Source: Collimonas humicola (lineage in GTDB: Bacteria; Pseudomonadota; Gammaproteobacteria; Burkholderiales; Burkholderiaceae_D). Taken from it: a stretch of 64,000 nt of DNA. The stretch covers positions 1,859,240 to 1,923,239 of the forward strand of contig NZ_JAGQEE010000001.1 of assembly GCF_018304945.1 (NCBI RefSeq), in the 5' to 3' direction. Of this stretch, positions 52,939 through 63,906 are shown piece by piece (position 1 is the first letter of the stretch; each line of letters starts with the position of its first letter). A program made the translations under genes and the position numbers. The notes beneath the pieces are model-generated. The model ran no database searches and had not been told where the DNA came from. It saw only the letters and a program-made list of their open reading frames with translations.

Positions 52939-53877
52939 TCAGTCGTACAGCACTGCAGCGATCTTAGGGTCGCCGATGTTGCTCTTGTCGTACCAGTAGA
53001 AGCCGGTGTCGATCACCTTAGGCAGCTTCTCGCCCTTGAGCGCCTTGACCGCGGCTTCCACGGTCTTGTAGCCGATGCCGACCGGGTTTTGCGTGATGGC
53101 GCCGGCCATGCTGCCGTCGCGGATTGCGTCTTTCTGCTGCTTGCCGGAGTCGTATCCGACGATCACCAGTTTGCGCTTCATTTCCTTGACGCCGTTGAGC
53201 ACGCCGATGGCCGAGCCTTCATTGGTGCCGAAAGCGCCCTTCAGGTGCGGATAGGCCTGCAGGATGGACTTGGTGATCTCGGTCGACTTCAGCTGGTCGC
53301 CGCCGCCGTACTGGATGCTGACGATCTTGATCTTGGGATAGGCCTTCATGCGCTCGACGAAACCGTCGCGGCGGTCGATGCCGGTGCGGCTGGTCTGGTC
53401 ATGCGCCACCACCGCCACTTCGCCTTCCTTGCCGATCAGCTCCGCCATCTTGTCGGCCGCCAGCGCTGCCGCCGCCTTGTTGTCGGTCGCTGCAGTGGTC
53501 ACGGGGATGTCGCTGTCCACGCCCGAGTCAAACGCGACAATCGGGATGTGCGCGGCCTGCGCCTTCTTCAGCAACGGCAAGGCGGCCTTGCTGTCCAGCG
53601 CGGCGAAGCCGATGGCCTTCGGCTTCTTGGCCAAGGCTGCCGACAGCATATCGATCTGCTTGTCGACCATGGCTTCGGTTTCCGGGCCTTCGAACGATAC
53701 CTTGACGTTGAAATCCTTGGCAGCCTGCTCGGCGCCCGACTTTACCGCCTGCCAGAACTGGTGCTGGAAGCCTTTGGAAATCAGCGGGATATACACTTCA
53801 TCCGCAGTCGCCGCGGCGCTGAATCCCAGCGCAAGCGCCAGGCCGATGGCAATGTTCACTGCTCTTCTCTTTATCAT
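52939..53877 (-). CDS. Sugar ABC transporter, periplasmic binding protein (L-fucose importer)
   Basis: 312 residues; GGAG lies ahead of the ATG. Signal peptide ends near ATA-D. Peripla_BP_4 fold: YIPLISKGFQHQFWQAVKSGAEQAAKD, KPKAIGFAALDSKAAL, the hinge TDNKAAAALAADKMAEL and GAFGTNEGSAIGVLNGVKE. It differs clearly from the pentose binding protein at 23041-23982. Location with the fucose enzymes points to L-fucose as ligand; this is inference from context. Confidence 0.9.
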   Translation of the reverse strand: MIKRRAVNIAIGLALALGFSAAATADEVYIPLISKGFQHQFWQAVKSGAEQAAKDFNVKVSFEGPETEAMVDKQIDMLSAALAKKPKAIGFAALDSKAALPLLKKAQAAHIPIVAFDSGVDSDIPVTTAATDNKAAAALAADKMAELIGKEGEVAVVAHDQTSRTGIDRRDGFVERMKAYPKIKIVSIQYGGGDQLKSTEITKSILQAYPHLKGAFGTNEGSAIGVLNGVKEMKRKLVIVGYDSGKQQKDAIRDGSMAGAITQNPVGIGYKTVEAAVKALKGEKLPKVIDTGFYWYDKSNIGDPKIAAVLYD

Positions 53878-53964
53878 TTCAAGTCTCCTCTATGGTTATC
53901 AACGACGGGTGAAACTGAACTCCCCCGTAACATCATTGCACGTACAAAACTTGCTCATGTCTTT

Positions 53965-55020
53965 TCACTGACGCCGGCGGCGCAGGATATCCATGTAAAC
54001 CGCCAGGATGATGATGACGCCGGTCACCACGGTTTGCCATTCCTGGGCCACCGACATCATGCGCAGGCCGTTGATCAGCACGCTCATGATGAAGGCGCCG
54101 ATGATGGTGCCGAGGATGGTGCCGGTGCCGCCCGACAGCGAAGTGCCGCCGATCACCACCGCGGCGATCGCATCCAGCTCGTAGCCCTGCCCCAGCGCCG
54201 GCTGCGCCGAATTCAGGCGCGATGCGATCAGCAGGCCGGCGATGCCACAGATGGCGCCGCCGAAGGTATAGATCGCCACCTTCCAGAAATCGACGTTGAC
54301 GCCCGACAGCCGCAGCGCTTCTTCATTGCTGCCCAGCGCAAAGGTATAGCGGCCGAAGATGGTCTTGTTGAGAATGATGCCGGCGGCGATCGCCACCAGG
54401 AACAGGATCAGCACGGCGTTAGGAATCGGCAGCGCCGGGATCAGGCTGCCGATCAATGAATCCTGCGAAATGGCCGAGAAGCCCGGCGTATCGTTGAAAT
54501 AGATCGGCTTGGTGCCGGAGATCACCAGCGACAAGCCCTTGAGCAGCATCATCATGCCCAGCGTGGCGATGAAAGGGGGAATCTTGAGCTTGGCCACCAG
54601 CACGCCGGAAATCCAGCCGCACAGGGCGCCGAAAAAAATCGCGGCGGCGATGCCGACATAGATCGGCAAACCCATGTAGGTCAGGAAGACGCCGGCCATG
54701 ACCGCGCAGAAGGTCATCAGCGTGCCTACCGACAGGTCGATGCCGGCGGTAATGATGACGAAGGTGCAGGCAATGGCCAGCACGCCGTTGACGGCGGTCG
54801 ACTGCAGGATGCTGACCAGGTTGTCGATCTCCAGGAAATTGGAGGAGGCGAAGCTGAAAAACACCAGCAATGCCAGCAGGCTGGCGAACGCCAGCAGCTT
54901 CTGCCGCGTGGCGGGATGGAAGATCTTGGCCTTGACGGCCGCGTATATGCCCTGGGCGCCCCGCCCGGGCTGCGGCGCTTGTGACACGGGATTCTGGATA
55001 TTTGCCATGGTGGTTTTCAT
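53965..55020 (-). CDS. Sugar ABC transporter permease (L-fucose importer)
   Basis: 351 residues, RbsC-like. A polar N-terminal tail of about 40 residues precedes the first helix (LLAFASLLALLVFFSFASSNF). Diagnostic segments are VIITAGIDLSVGTLMTFCAVMAG and ELDAIAAVVIGGTSLSGGTGTILG. It forms the membrane channel for the ATPase encoded 21 bases upstream. An in-frame Met at codon 5 is an alternative start. Confidence 0.92.
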   Translation of the reverse strand: MKTTMANIQNPVSQAPQPGRGAQGIYAAVKAKIFHPATRQKLLAFASLLALLVFFSFASSNFLEIDNLVSILQSTAVNGVLAIACTFVIITAGIDLSVGTLMTFCAVMAGVFLTYMGLPIYVGIAAAIFFGALCGWISGVLVAKLKIPPFIATLGMMMLLKGLSLVISGTKPIYFNDTPGFSAISQDSLIGSLIPALPIPNAVLILFLVAIAAGIILNKTIFGRYTFALGSNEEALRLSGVNVDFWKVAIYTFGGAICGIAGLLIASRLNSAQPALGQGYELDAIAAVVIGGTSLSGGTGTILGTIIGAFIMSVLINGLRMMSVAQEWQTVVTGVIIILAVYMDILRRRRQ

Positions 55021-55041
55021 CGTAGGTAAGTGATTCGGATG

Positions 55042-56637
55042 TCAGGCGGCTTGGGCTGTCCGTTTGTCGTCTCGTTTATCGTCGCGCAATGTCGCCAGCT
55101 GCATGATCTTTTCCTGCGAAGCTTCGGCGGCCGACAGTTCGCCGGTGATGCGGCCCTCGCACATGACCAGGATGCGGTGGCTCATGCGCAGCACTTCCGG
55201 CAGCTCCGAGGAAATCATGACGATCGCCTTGCCCTGCTCCGCCAGGCTGTTCAGCAGCTTGTAGATTTCGCTCTTGGCGCCGATATCGATGCCGCGCGTG
55301 GGTTCGTCGAAGAACAGGATGTCGCAATCGCGCAGCAGCCACTTGGCGATCACGATCTTTTGCTGGTTGCCGCCGGACAGCAGGCGCACCGGCTGCTCGA
55401 CCGAGGGCGTCTTGATGCTGAGCTGGCGTACGTAATCCTGTGCGGTGGCGCGGATCGCCGCCTGGTCCAGGAACAATCCCTGGCTCAGGAACCGGTTCAT
55501 GCTGGACATGGCGACATTGGTCTTGACGTCCAGCCCGGTGGCCAGGCCGAAGTGCTTGCGGTCTTCCGACAGATAGCCGATGCCGTGCGCCACCGCATCC
55601 CTGGGCGACCTGATCGACACCTTGGCGCCGTGCACCAGGATCTCGCCGGCATCGATGCGGTCGGCGCCGAAAACGGCGCGCGCGACTTCGGTGCGGCCGG
55701 CGCCCATCAAGCCGGCAAAGCCGAGGATCTCGCCTTTGCGCAGATTGAAATTCACATCCTTGATGAAGGCGCCGCGCCGCAAGCCCTTGACCTCCAGCAC
55801 AATCTCGTTGCCGGACGTGTCGGGCGCCTCCGGTCCGCTGTTGTCGATCTGGCGCCCGACCATCATGCCGATGATGGCTTCCATGGAGGTGGCGGCGGTC
55901 GGCACGGTGGCGATGTACTGGCCGTCGCGCATGACCGTGACGCGGTTGGAGATTTGCCGCAGCTCGTCCATCTTGTGCGAGATGTAGATGATGCCGACGC
56001 CATGCGACTGCAGTTGCCGGATGATGCGGAACAGATCCTCTATTTCCGCATTGTTGAGCGCCGCGGTCGGCTCATCCATGATCAGCACGCGCGAATCGAA
56101 GGACAAGGCCTTGGCGATTTCCACCATCTGCTGCTTGGCCACGGTCAGCTCGCTCACCAGCGTGGCAGGATCGAGATCGAGGCGCATGCGCTTGAAGATT
56201 TCGCGCGTTTTACGGTTCAGCGCATCTTCGTCGAGGAACATGCCGAAGCGGCCGCGCGGTTCGCGGCCGATGAAAATGTTCTGCGCCGCGCTCAGGTGGT
56301 TCATTAGATTCAATTCCTGATGGATGATGCCGATGCCCAGCGCCTGCGCCGCGCGCGGATTGGGAATCTCCACCAGCTGCCCTTCGATGCGGATCTCGCC
56401 GCTATCCTTGGGATAGACGCCCGCCAGCACCTTCATCAAGGTCGATTTGCCGGCGCCGTTTTCGCCCATCAGCGCATGCACTTCGCCGCGCTGCAGGTCG
56501 AAGCGGCAGTTGTCCAGCGCGAGCACGCCGGGGAAGCGCTTGGTGACGTTTTCCAGGGAAATGATGTAGTCCGACGGCGCGGCCTCGGCCTGCCTGTCTA
56601 CGCCCGGGTTTTCTGATTGCTGCATATCTACTCTCAT
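55042..56637 (-). CDS. Sugar ABC transporter, double ATPase (L-fucose importer)
   Basis: 531 residues with two ABC domains. The first has [16 protein letters not shown], the signature [15 protein letters not shown] and [12 protein letters not shown]. The second has the degenerate [30 protein letters not shown] and [12 protein letters not shown]. This is the RbsA/XylG-type arrangement. The start could be the Met at 56625, which has GAGAG upstream, rather than the one at 56637. It follows the L-fucose dehydrogenase gene by 92 bases. Confidence 0.93.
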   Translation of the reverse strand: MRVDMQQSENPGVDRQAEAAPSDYIISLENVTKRFPGVLALDNCRFDLQRGEVHALMGENGAGKSTLMKVLAGVYPKDSGEIRIEGQLVEIPNPRAAQALGIGIIHQELNLMNHLSAAQNIFIGREPRGRFGMFLDEDALNRKTREIFKRMRLDLDPATLVSELTVAKQQMVEIAKALSFDSRVLIMDEPTAALNNAEIEDLFRIIRQLQSHGVGIIYISHKMDELRQISNRVTVMRDGQYIATVPTAATSMEAIIGMMVGRQIDNSGPEAPDTSGNEIVLEVKGLRRGAFIKDVNFNLRKGEILGFAGLMGAGRTEVARAVFGADRIDAGEILVHGAKVSIRSPRDAVAHGIGYLSEDRKHFGLATGLDVKTNVAMSSMNRFLSQGLFLDQAAIRATAQDYVRQLSIKTPSVEQPVRLLSGGNQQKIVIAKWLLRDCDILFFDEPTRGIDIGAKSEIYKLLNSLAEQGKAIVMISSELPEVLRMSHRILVMCEGRITGELSAAEASQEKIMQLATLRDDKRDDKRTAQAA

Positions 56638-56729
56638 GATGCACGGCTGGCGGCAAGGCCGGTCGCGTTAAATCAATCTATCAAGGTGCAGGCAAGCGCC
56701 TGCCTCCTGTCGAGTCGTATCAGGCCGCG

Positions 56730-57545
<816 letters not shown>

Positions 57546-57589
57546 TTATAGATCAACTGCCGGCGATTTCCAACCGGCAGACATGCTGG

Positions 57590-58867
57590 TCAACCCCGGA
57601 ACCGGTATTTCTCCAGCGATTCCGGTTTCATCGTAATCGAAAAACCCGGCGCCGTCGGCGGCATGTAGCTGGCGTCGCGGATGACGCAGGGATCGACAAA
57701 ATGCTCATGCAGGTGGTCGACGTACTCCGTCACCCGCCCTTCCTTGCTGCCGGATATGCACACATAGTCGATCATCGACAGATGCTGCACATACTCGCAC
57801 AAGCCGACGCCGCCGGCATGCGGGCATACCGGCAATTTGTATTTGGCCGCCATCAGCAGCACCGCCAGGATTTCGTTGACCCCGCCCAGGCGGCAGGAAT
57901 CGATCTGCACCACATCGATGGCGCCGCGCATGATGAACTGCTTGAAGATGATGCGGTTCTGGCACATTTCGCCGGTGGCGATCTTGACCGCGCCAATGCC
58001 TTCGCCGATCTTGCGGTGCCCTTCGACGTCGTCCGGGCTGGTCGGCTCTTCAATGAACCACGGCTTGGCAAAGGCCAGCTGATTGACCCAGGCGATGGCC
58101 TGGTCGACTTCCCACACCTGGTTGGCGTCGATCATCAGCTGCCGGTCCTGGCCGATCACCTCGCGCGCAATGGTGACGCGGCGGATATCGTCGGCCAGGT
58201 CGCGCCCGACCTTGAGCTTGATGTGGTTGAAGCCGTTGTCGACTGCTTCCTGGCAGAGGCGCCGCAACTTGGCATCTTCATAACCCAGCCAGCCGGCCGA
58301 GGTGGTGTAGCAAGGGTAGCCTTCCCGCTGCAGCGAACGGATGCGCTCGGCCTTGCCCGGTTCCTGGGCGCGCAGCAAAGCCAGCGCCTCTTCGGGCGTG
58401 ATGCAGTCGGTCAGGTAGCGGAAATCGATGACGCGCACCAGTTCCTCTGGCGACATGTCCGTCACCAGCTGCCACAGCGGCTTGCCTTCGGCCTTGGCCC
58501 ACAGGTCCCAGACCGCGTTCACCACGGCGCCGGTGGCCAGGTGGATGGCGCCCTTGTCCGGGCCGATCCAGCGCAGCTGGCTGTCGGAGGTGACGTGGCG
58601 CCAGAAGCGCCCCATGTCGGCGCTGATCCAGTCCAGCTTGAGGCCGACCACCAGATGTTCCATGGCCTTGATGGCGGCGCAGCAGATTTCATTGCCGCGG
58701 CCGATGGTGAAAGTCAGGCCGTGGCCCTCAAGGCCTGGCTGGTCGGTTTCCAGGATCACGTAGGCGGCGGAATAATCGGGATCGGGATTCATGGCGTCCG
58801 AGCCATCCAGCGTTTGCGAGGTAGGGAAACGCACATCCAGTACGCGTATCGAGCGAATTGTAGTCAT
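57590..58867 (-). CDS. fucD: L-fuconate dehydratase (enolase superfamily)
   Basis: 425 residues from the ATG at 58867. It removes water from L-fuconate to give 2-keto-3-deoxy-L-fuconate. Enolase superfamily features: the KxK base in NHIKLKVGRD, metal ligands in MIDANQVW, WFIEEPTSPDD and IATGEMCQN, and the long PHAGGVGLCEYVQHLSM segment that is diagnostic for fuconate dehydratase and carries the His of the His-Asp dyad. The start fits RSIRVLDVRFPTS of the family. Its neighbours encode the enzymes just before and after it in the pathway. Confidence 0.95.
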   Translation of the reverse strand: MTTIRSIRVLDVRFPTSQTLDGSDAMNPDPDYSAAYVILETDQPGLEGHGLTFTIGRGNEICCAAIKAMEHLVVGLKLDWISADMGRFWRHVTSDSQLRWIGPDKGAIHLATGAVVNAVWDLWAKAEGKPLWQLVTDMSPEELVRVIDFRYLTDCITPEEALALLRAQEPGKAERIRSLQREGYPCYTTSAGWLGYEDAKLRRLCQEAVDNGFNHIKLKVGRDLADDIRRVTIAREVIGQDRQLMIDANQVWEVDQAIAWVNQLAFAKPWFIEEPTSPDDVEGHRKIGEGIGAVKIATGEMCQNRIIFKQFIMRGAIDVVQIDSCRLGGVNEILAVLLMAAKYKLPVCPHAGGVGLCEYVQHLSMIDYVCISGSKEGRVTEYVDHLHEHFVDPCVIRDASYMPPTAPGFSITMKPESLEKYRFRG

Positions 58868-58884
58868 CGTGGTGCTCTTCCTGG

Positions 58885-59739
58885 TCAAAGTGAGACGGTG
58901 CGCTGGCGCTGCTCGCCCAGGCCATCGATGCCCAGCCGCATCACCTGGCCGGCGCGCAGATAGAGCGGCGGCTTTTGCCCGAGGCCGACGCCCGGCGGCG
59001 TCCCGGTGGAAATCACATCGCCCGGCTGCAGGCTCATGAAACGGCTCAGGTAGCTGACCAGCGCCGGCACCCGGAACACCATGGTGGCGGTATTGCCGTT
59101 CTGGTAGCGATGGCCGTCCACTTCCAGCCACAAATTCAGCGCGTGCGGATCCGCCACTTCATCGGCGGTCACCAGCCAGGGGCCGAGCGGACCGAAAGTG
59201 TCGCAGCCCTTGCCCTTGTCCCAGGTGCCGCCCAGTTCCAGCTGGTACTGGCGCTCGGAGACATCGTTGATGACGCAATAGCCGGCCACGTGCTTGAGGG
59301 CGTCCGCTTCTTCGATGTAACGGCCGCCCGTGCCGATCACCACGCCGAGTTCGACTTCCCAATCGGTCTTCAGCGAACCGCGCGGGATTTCGACATCGTC
59401 GTCCGGGCCGCAGATGGCGCTGGTCCACTTGTTGAACACCACCGGCTCCTTCGGCACTTCCATGCCCGATTCGGCGGCATGGTCGGAATAGTTCAGGCCG
59501 ATGCAGATGAACTTGCCGACCGCGCCCACGCAAGGACCAAGGCGCAGGCCTTGCTGCGGCGTACCGTCCACCAGCGGCAGGCGCTCCAGGTCCAGAGTCC
59601 GTAATTTATCCAGCTCCGCAGGCGCCAGCCAGCGGCCGGCGATATCCGCCACCACGCCGGACAAGTCGCGCACACGCCCCTGCGCATCCAGCACGCCGGG
59701 CTTTTCCTGGCCCTTGGGGCCGTATCTCAACAACTTCAT
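58885..59739 (-). CDS. 2,4-diketo-3-deoxy-L-fuconate hydrolase (FAH family)
   Basis: 284 residues, 17 bases from fucD. Fumarylacetoacetate-hydrolase fold: GKFICIGLNYSDHAAESGMEVPKEPVVFNKW, the metal-binding EVELGVVIG, and DVISTGTPPGVGLGQKPP at the C-terminus. It would cleave the diketo acid into pyruvate and L-lactate, the last step of the pathway. AGGAAAG precedes the ATG. Ureidoglycolate-type specificity is a formal alternative but the context favours the fucose role. Confidence 0.9.
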   Translation of the reverse strand: MKLLRYGPKGQEKPGVLDAQGRVRDLSGVVADIAGRWLAPAELDKLRTLDLERLPLVDGTPQQGLRLGPCVGAVGKFICIGLNYSDHAAESGMEVPKEPVVFNKWTSAICGPDDDVEIPRGSLKTDWEVELGVVIGTGGRYIEEADALKHVAGYCVINDVSERQYQLELGGTWDKGKGCDTFGPLGPWLVTADEVADPHALNLWLEVDGHRYQNGNTATMVFRVPALVSYLSRFMSLQPGDVISTGTPPGVGLGQKPPLYLRAGQVMRLGIDGLGEQRQRTVSL

Positions 59740-59804
59740 GGGTTCGCTTTCCTAGTCCTGGTTAATCAACTGTCGGGTTCGTATTCAATTGGAATGCATC
59801 GGGA

Positions 59805-60626
<822 letters not shown>

Positions 60627-60653
60627 TTATTGGTCCATTGGTTGGACCAATAA
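60627..60653. promoter_or_regulatory. Palindromic operator of the fucose operon
   Basis: TTATTGGTCCA (60627-60637), five bases, TGGACCAATAA (60643-60653): perfect 11-bp arms. The TTGGTnnA-type halves resemble operators of GntR/FadR-like regulators. It overlaps the -10 of the minus-strand promoter and the start site, ideal for repression. No regulator gene was found in the window. Confidence 0.8.
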
Positions 60654-60678
60654 TAGTGCTTAACTTTTGGCTTTGCAA
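60650..60678 (-). promoter_or_regulatory. Sigma-70 promoter of the fucose operon
   Basis: On the minus strand TTGCAA (60678-60673), a 17-base spacer, and TATTAT (60655-60650). These match the consensus in four and five of six positions. Transcription would start near 60643, inside the palindrome, about 75 bases before the first start codon. Confidence 0.75.
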
Positions 60679-60924
60679 TCAAAATATGCAGGCCGTCCGA
60701 CACCGCAAGGTTGAACATTTGTGTTCGCTGTGCACGAACCGCCTGTCGGGATTTTCTGTGCCAGCCCCGCAAATGTCCTTTTTTTATCAGTCCTGTATGG
60801 CAAAATATGCAAGGTTTGTTCTGTCCGAAGGCAGCATCAATGACGCCACCCACCGAATCCAGATTCCTTACTTTCATCCTTAGCGTATATTTGTCCATCC
60901 ACCTCTCCACAGATCGGAAATTTC

Positions 60925-63687
60925 ATGCATTTATTCCGTAAACGTCCCTGGTCAAACCGGGTGCTGTCCTATCTGCTGGCCGCGGCCTGCGGCATCGGCT
61001 TCACCGGCATCACGGAAGCCGCCACCGCACTGCCGGCCGGCGTGACCCAAGGGCCGTCCGCCGAAGGCATCACCGAATACCAGTTCGCCAACGGCTTCAA
61101 GGTCTTGCTGTTCCCCGATGCTTCCAAGCCTACCGTCACCGTCAACATGACCTATCTGGTCGGTTCGCGTTTCGAAAACTACGGCGAAACCGGCATGGCG
61201 CACCTGCTGGAACACCTGATGTTCAAGGGCACGCCCAACCACCCTTCGATTCCCAAGGACTTCAGCCAGCGCGGCATGTCGTTCAACGGCACCACCAATG
61301 TCGACCGCACCAACTACTATGAAATCTTCCAGGCCGGCGACGACAACCTGAAGTGGGCGATCAACATGGAAGCCGATCGCATGCTGCACTCCTTCATTGC
61401 CCGCAAGGACCTGGACAGTGAAATGACGGTGGTGCGCAATGAATACGAACAGGGCGAGAACTCGCCGTTCGGGGTGCTGATCAAGCGCCTGCAAGGGGTC
61501 GCCTACGATTGGCACAACTACGGCAAGCCGACCATCGGCAACCGCAGCGACATCGAAAACGTCAAGATAGAAAACCTGCAGGCTTTCTATCGCACCTACT
61601 ACCAGCCCGACAATGCGGTGCTGCTGATCGCCGGCAAATTCGACCCGGCCGCCACGCTGGCATGGGTCAACCAGGCTTTCGGCAAGCTGCCTAAGCCGGC
61701 CCGCAAGATGCGCGATTTCTGGACGGTGGAGCCGACCCAGGACGGCGAGCGCAGCGTCACCATCCGGCGCCAGGGCGACGTGCAGATTGTCGCGGTCGCC
61801 TACAAGATCCCCAGCGAACTGCACGCCGACACCGATGCCCTGGCCTATGCCGGCGCTATCCTGGCCGATACGCCCAACGGCCGCCTGCACAAGTCGCTGG
61901 TCGAAACCGGCAAGGCCACCGCGGTGTTCAACTATGAAATGACCGGCTATGCGCCAGGCCTGGAAATCATCGCAGCGGTGGTCAAGAAAGGCGAGCCGAT
62001 CGAACCGGTGCGGCAAGCGCTGATCGACGGCGTCGAGCAATTTGCCAAGACGCCGCCTACTGCGGAAGAAATAGAACGCGTACGGCTGGCTAACGCCAAC
62101 GCTTTCGAGAAGCTGCTGAACGATCACCAGCGCGTCGGCGTCGCCATGTCCAGCACGATTGCGCTGGGCGACTGGCGCCTGCTGTTCCTCGGCCGCGACC
62201 GCTCCAACAAGGTCACCTCTGTCCAAGTGGCGGCAGCGGCAGCGCACTACTTCACACGCGACAACCGTACCGTCGGCCTGTTCCTGCCGGAAGACCAGCC
62301 GCTGCGCGCGGATGTCCCCGCCGCGCCCGGCCTGGCCGAGGTCCTGAAAGACTACAAGCCGGCGCAGGCCATCGCCGATGGCGAAGTTTTCGATCCATCG
62401 CAAGCAAATATCGATGCCCGTACCCAGCGGTCGCAGATAGGCGGATTGAAAGTCGCGCTGCTGCCGAAGAAGACGCGCGGCGAAACCGTCTCGGTCAATC
62501 TCGATCTGAAATGGGGCGACGAGAAGAGCCTGTTCGGCAAGAAGACGGCGTCCGAGCTGGCCGATGCAATGCTGATGCGCGGCACCGCCACGCTGACGCG
62601 CGAACAGCTGGCCGACGAGTTTTCCAAGCTCAAGATCAGCGGCGGCCTGACGCAGTTCCAGACCACTCGCGCCAACCTGCCGGCGGCCTTGAAGCTGGTC
62701 GCCAGCGTGCTCAAGCAGCCGCGGTTCGATCCGGCGGAATTTGAGCGCCTGCGCAAGGAAGCCCTGGTCGGGCTGGAAGCCGCGCGCAACGAGCCGAACA
62801 CGCTGGCGGCGGAAGCCATCGCCGAGCATTTCAATCAATATCCGCAAGGCCACTGGCTGGCGGCGCAAAGCACCGCCCAGCAGATCGCCAGCATCCAGGC
62901 CGCAAAGCTGGCGGACGTCACTGCCTTCCATCATGATTTCTACGGCGCCTCGCAAGGCGAGCTGGCGATCGTCGGCGATTTCGACGTCGCCGCGGTAACT
63001 AAAGTCGTGCAGGACGAGTTCGGCGGATGGAAAAGCGCCGCGCCCTACCAGCGCGTGATCCGCCATAACTTCGATGTCGCGCCGATGCAGAAAGTGATCA
63101 ACTCGCCGGACAAGGAAAACGGCTTCTACGTAGCGCGCCAGAATCTCGACATGCGCGACGACGACGCCGATTATCCGGCCATGACGGTGGCCAACTACCT
63201 GTTCGGCGGCGGCAGCCTGAAATCGCGCCTGATGGACCGGGTACGGCAGAAGGAAGGCCTGTCCTACGGCATCGGTTCCTCGGTAGACATCAGCGCCATC
63301 AGCCGCGCCGCCCGCTTCTCGGTGCAAGCCATCGCCGCTCCGCAAAACCTGGAGAAAGTCGACCTGGCAGTCAAGGAAGAACTGGCGCGCGTGCTGAAAG
63401 AAGGCTTCAGCGCCGAAGAACTGGCCCGCGCCAAATCCGGCATCCTGCAGGAAAACCAGCGCGCCCGCTCCCAGGACAACGCCCTCAGCGCCGGCTGGAC
63501 CAGATACCTGGACCTCGACCGCACCTTCGTCTGGAGCAAGCAAATCGAAGACAAGATCAGCGCCCTGACAGTAGAACAAGTCAACGAAGCCTTCCGCAAA
63601 CACATCGACCCAAGCAAACTGAGCGTGGTGATGGCGCGTGACGAAGTAAAAGCAAAAGCAGCGACAGCAGTAGCAGCAAAACAGTAA
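60925..63687 (+). CDS. M16 family zinc metallopeptidase (pitrilysin-type)
   Basis: 920 residues with a signal peptide (cleavage near TEA-A). The inverted zinc motif HxxEH is HLLEH (His93, Glu96, His97), with a downstream Glu in the NEYEQGENSP segment. The C-terminal half is an inactive second M16 module, as in full-length pitrilysin-like proteins. It would degrade peptides in the periplasm. The gene stops within an 8-bp tandem repeat and is followed by a very strong terminator. Confidence 0.93.
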   Translation: MHLFRKRPWSNRVLSYLLAAACGIGFTGITEAATALPAGVTQGPSAEGITEYQFANGFKVLLFPDASKPTVTVNMTYLVGSRFENYGETGMAHLLEHLMFKGTPNHPSIPKDFSQRGMSFNGTTNVDRTNYYEIFQAGDDNLKWAINMEADRMLHSFIARKDLDSEMTVVRNEYEQGENSPFGVLIKRLQGVAYDWHNYGKPTIGNRSDIENVKIENLQAFYRTYYQPDNAVLLIAGKFDPAATLAWVNQAFGKLPKPARKMRDFWTVEPTQDGERSVTIRRQGDVQIVAVAYKIPSELHADTDALAYAGAILADTPNGRLHKSLVETGKATAVFNYEMTGYAPGLEIIAAVVKKGEPIEPVRQALIDGVEQFAKTPPTAEEIERVRLANANAFEKLLNDHQRVGVAMSSTIALGDWRLLFLGRDRSNKVTSVQVAAAAAHYFTRDNRTVGLFLPEDQPLRADVPAAPGLAEVLKDYKPAQAIADGEVFDPSQANIDARTQRSQIGGLKVALLPKKTRGETVSVNLDLKWGDEKSLFGKKTASELADAMLMRGTATLTREQLADEFSKLKISGGLTQFQTTRANLPAALKLVASVLKQPRFDPAEFERLRKEALVGLEAARNEPNTLAAEAIAEHFNQYPQGHWLAAQSTAQQIASIQAAKLADVTAFHHDFYGASQGELAIVGDFDVAAVTKVVQDEFGGWKSAAPYQRVIRHNFDVAPMQKVINSPDKENGFYVARQNLDMRDDDADYPAMTVANYLFGGGSLKSRLMDRVRQKEGLSYGIGSSVDISAISRAARFSVQAIAAPQNLEKVDLAVKEELARVLKEGFSAEELARAKSGILQENQRARSQDNALSAGWTRYLDLDRTFVWSKQIEDKISALTVEQVNEAFRKHIDPSKLSVVMARDEVKAKAATAVAAKQ

Positions 63688-63714
63688 AACAGTAAAACAG
63701 TAAAACAGTAAAAC
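63678..63714. repeat. 8-bp tandem repeat spanning the M16 stop codon
   Basis: AAAACAGT four times (63678-63709) plus AAAAC. The TAA stop is in the first junction. Because the unit is 8 bases, every reading frame meets TAA within the array. Confidence 0.9.
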
Positions 63715-63732
63715 CAGGCAGCAACCAAAAAA

Positions 63733-63780
63733 CCGCTGGCGGTTCGCAGAAATTGCGAACCGTCAGCGGCTTTTTCTTTT
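63733..63780 (+). terminator. Rho-independent terminator after the M16 peptidase gene
   Basis: A 16-bp stem, CCGCTGGCGGTTCGCA (63733-63748) and TGCGAACCGTCAGCGG (63754-63769) with one G-T pair and a 5-base loop, then C, TTTTT, C, TTTT to 63780. Confidence 0.95.
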
Positions 63781-63784
63781 GGTG

Positions 63785-63888
63785 TTGACGTTGACGTTGC
63801 AGTTGCAGTTGCAGTTGCAGTTGCAGTTGCAGTTGCAGTTGCAGTTGCAGTTGCAGTTGCTTTTGACGTTGGGGTTGCTTTTGACGTA
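63785..63888. repeat. Hexamer minisatellite with ten TTGCAG units
   Basis: TTGACG twice (from 63785), ten exact TTGCAG units (63797-63856), then TTGCTT, TTGACG, TTGGGG, TTGCTT, TTGACG. All units are TTGNNN hexamers, and the last five reproduce the 18-bp unit seen at 993-1064. The array leads into the second copy of the 95-bp palindrome. Confidence 0.95.
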
Positions 63889-63906
63889 CCCCGCATTGAG
63901 ACGTTG

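Noticed and set aside
60952..63603. 883-codon minus-strand frame opposite the M16 peptidase gene
   Set aside because: Antisense shadow of a clear metallopeptidase; composition is abnormal and no start signal is apparent.
63785..63888. Regularly repeated short units considered as a CRISPR array
   Set aside because: The units are contiguous hexamers without spacers, and no cas genes are present.
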